DNA of 64,000 bases, taken from contig CABUPE010000006.1 in assembly GCA_902493515.1 (NCBI GenBank), positions 1 through 64,000 on the forward strand. The letters run 5' to 3'. The position numbers were made by a program, and so were the translations under genes. This document shows, piece by piece, positions 62,036 through 64,000 of this stretch. This DNA is from an uncultured Collinsella sp. Its GTDB lineage: Bacteria > Actinomycetota > Coriobacteriia > Coriobacteriales > Coriobacteriaceae. The notes under the pieces were generated by a model. The model was not told the DNA's origin and ran no database searches. It saw nothing but the letters and a program-made list of their open reading frames with translations. Numbering within the stretch: position 1 is the first letter of the stretch; each line of letters starts with the position of its first letter.

Positions 62036-64000
62036 GTGAAGGATTCCGATCTCTCCACAACGGCTGCGCGCGACGCTGCCCGCATCGTCTGGTTTAAGCG
62101 CTACCCCGCTAAGCAGACGCTCATCGCATTTTTGCTCGCGCTGTTGGCGACCACGGCGTTTTCCATCGATCCCGCCCCGGTGTCGAGCAACGCGGTCTTG
62201 GCGATTGACCCCAAAGCCTCGGGCATGCTGTACGTGTGCTACGAGGTGCTCCTCTCGTTTGCCGGCCATACCGACGCGGTCATGCTGCTTGCGCTTGCCT
62301 GCCTGCTTACGCTGCCGTTTCGCTACGTATTCTTTGGCCGCGGCGACGCTTGGCGTCCCTCGGTGATCCTTCCGTCGCTGTTCTTTGCCGTCTGCATGGT
62401 GTTTGGCCGCAGCTACGACCTCACCGATTCGGCCGAGATCGTGCTCGGCGACAAGGCCCGCATTATCTGTGCCTGGATAGGCGGTGCGGGCTGGATGCTC
62501 TTGGCGGTCGTTGCTTTCTACCTGGCTTTTGAGTGTCTAGATTGGTTGAGCTCTCGGCGCATTCCGTTTTCCGAAGCGCACTTTGGCCGCGTATGGCGTG
62601 TGGCTCACGCCGTGCTCTCGGTCCATCCCTTTGCCGGGCCCTTCCTGGTGCTTATGGTCGCCTGGGCGCCCACGCTCATCGCTTCGCTGCCCGGCCTTTT
62701 TATGGGAGATACGGGTGCGCAGATTCGCCAGTGGTTCAACTACCCCAACGGCACGAGTGACTACCTGCGTCTGCTCAATCCCAATGTGCTGCTCAACGGA
62801 CATCACCCCGTGGTGCATACGGCTATCATCGGTTCGTGCGTCCAGCTGGGGCTTTCACTGTTCAACAGCGCCAACGCAGGTCTTGCCATCTACACCTGCG
62901 CTCAGTTCGTCATTACGGCCGCCTGCATGGCCTATTCCATCTCGTCGCTGCGCAAGCTGGGCGTGAGCCTGCCGGTCCGCGGCGTAATCCTGCTGTTCTT
63001 TGTGTTTATGCCCATGTTCTCCAACTACGCGGCCTTGCTTACCAAAGACGTGCTGTTTGCCGACGCGTTTTTGGTGCTGTTGGTGCAGACCGTGAAGCTC
63101 GTGGCCTGCGGCCTGCCCCGTCGCGATGCCAATGTCGAGCGTGCAGGCGAACAGAGGCCTGTGCTCTTTGCGCGCCACGACTGGCTGCTGCTCGCTCTGG
63201 GCGCCATGGGTTCCACGTTTCTGCGCAACGGCGGCCTGGTGTTTCCCCTGGCGGCATGCGTAATCGCGGCGGCGCTTTGCGCATGGGACGTGCATGTGGC
63301 TCGTCGTGCAGCCAAGCAGGCTGGTGCTGCGCCTTCGGGCGCCACCCCGCGTTTCCGCTGGGTGGGAGTTCTTGCGGTGCTTGCGCTCTGCCTTGCCTCT
63401 AATATGTACTTCACCAAGGTCTTTATGCCGGCACACGACATCACGCCTGGTTCCAAGCGCGAAATCCTCTCGATTCCGTTCCAGCAGACGGCTCGTTTTG
63501 TCCAAAAGCACGACGGCCTCAACTCGGGCGTCAACCCCACGGTTAAGGAGGACGGCACCATCGTGGAGGCTCCTTGCGACGGCTTGGTGACCGACGAAGA
63601 GCGCGCCGTGATCGACCGTGTGCTCAAGTACGAGAATCTGGGCCGCCGTTACAACCCAGATAAGTCCGATGCCGTCAAGAACTGCTTTAACGAGTACGTC
63701 TCGCAGGAGGACATCAAGGCCTATTTTGAGGTGTGGGCCCAGATGTTCAAAAAGGATCCCGAGTGCTATATCTCGGCGCTCATCAATAACTACTACGGCT
63801 ACTTTTATCCGAGTGCCCGCGATGCGTGGGTCTACAGCACGGCGCGCAGTGCCGAGATAATGGCAAAGCCCGATAACCTCAAGTACTTCGACTTCCATCC
63901 GGTCGATAGCAAGGTTGTGCGCTGGTGCGACCACCTGATCAACCTGTACCGCGTGGCGGTGCAGCGCATCCCGTTTATCTCGCTCACCATGAGCTCGGCC
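62036..64000 (+). CDS. DUF6020-like polytopic membrane protein (partial, runs off the window)
   Basis: Open frame of 655 codons from GTG 62036 (AGAAAGG upstream) to the right edge, without stop. Many hydrophobic helices alternate with loops. The segment GLFMGDTGAQIRQWFNYP followed by LNGHHPVVHTAIIG is the recognisable DUF6020 signature, placing an acidic DxG site in the first external loop as in GT-C glycosyltransferases. A large soluble region begins near residue 470. It may transfer sugars to wall polymers; this is an inference from fold similarity. Confidence 0.72.
   Translation, partial: MKDSDLSTTAARDAARIVWFKRYPAKQTLIAFLLALLATTAFSIDPAPVSSNAVLAIDPKASGMLYVCYEVLLSFAGHTDAVMLLALACLLTLPFRYVFFGRGDAWRPSVILPSLFFAVCMVFGRSYDLTDSAEIVLGDKARIICAWIGGAGWMLLAVVAFYLAFECLDWLSSRRIPFSEAHFGRVWRVAHAVLSVHPFAGPFLVLMVAWAPTLIASLPGLFMGDTGAQIRQWFNYPNGTSDYLRLLNPNVLLNGHHPVVHTAIIGSCVQLGLSLFNSANAGLAIYTCAQFVITAACMAYSISSLRKLGVSLPVRGVILLFFVFMPMFSNYAALLTKDVLFADAFLVLLVQTVKLVACGLPRRDANVERAGEQRPVLFARHDWLLLALGAMGSTFLRNGGLVFPLAACVIAAALCAWDVHVARRAAKQAGAAPSGATPRFRWVGVLAVLALCLASNMYFTKVFMPAHDITPGSKREILSIPFQQTARFVQKHDGLNSGVNPTVKEDGTIVEAPCDGLVTDEERAVIDRVLKYENLGRRYNPDKSDAVKNCFNEYVSQEDIKAYFEVWAQMFKKDPECYISALINNYYGYFYPSARDAWVYSTARSAEIMAKPDNLKYFDFHPVDSKVVRWCDHLINLYRVAVQRIPFISLTMSSA

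Overview
This 64 kb stretch of high-GC DNA most likely comes from a Coriobacteriia gut actinobacterium, with Collinsella the best guess. That rests on gene content (pyruvate formate-lyase activation, a very large acyl-CoA dehydratase activase-like protein, a GluABCD-like importer, CAP-domain wall proteins, a DUF6020 membrane protein) and on the many palindromic intergenic elements. The genus is an inference; no rRNA or tRNA gene was found to confirm it.

Left part (1-25.5 kb): pflA, an anchored beta-lactamase-like protein, mtnN and engB, then a DUF3990/HTH gene pair with a doubled operator. Threonine and aspartate-family genes follow: thrC-thrB on the minus strand, with lysC and asd on the plus strand. 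Next are ogt, a CLC-type (probably CLC-F) antiporter, a GyrI-like protein and a MacB/FtsX-type ABC exporter. A repeat-rich accessory zone (17.6-20.6 kb) holds a broken HTH-membrane gene and two copies of a MITE-like element. After it come pfkA, a C45-type Ntn hydrolase, an M18 aminopeptidase and an RHH/PIN toxin-antitoxin pair.

Middle part (25.7-43.4 kb): a D-2-hydroxyacid dehydrogenase, map, a radical SAM protein and an alpha/beta hydrolase. Then come a GGDEF-like/REC/HD-GYP protein with a partner Hpt protein, a glutamate/glutamine-type ABC importer with a C26 amidase, a dxs-like gene, a CmpB-like membrane protein, amt-glnK and a HAD phosphatase.

Right part (43.4-64 kb): a candidate type I toxin-antitoxin locus that is absent from ordinary gene calls, a TetR regulator with the 1593-residue BadF/HgdC-type protein, and a 3-hydroxyacyl-CoA dehydrogenase. 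These are followed by an arylsulfotransferase remnant, a DUF389 protein and a wall-anchored coiled-coil/CAP protein whose reading frame depends on a G9 tract. Then come an OPT transporter, coaX, a dCMP deaminase, a NifU-like protein, lgt and a DUF6020 protein cut by the window edge.

The most noteworthy signals are the convergent toxin/antisense locus at 43.39-43.73 kb, the poly-G switch at 53,733-53,741, the paired operators before the DUF3990 gene, and several families of palindromic elements whose arms differ between copies but stay paired.
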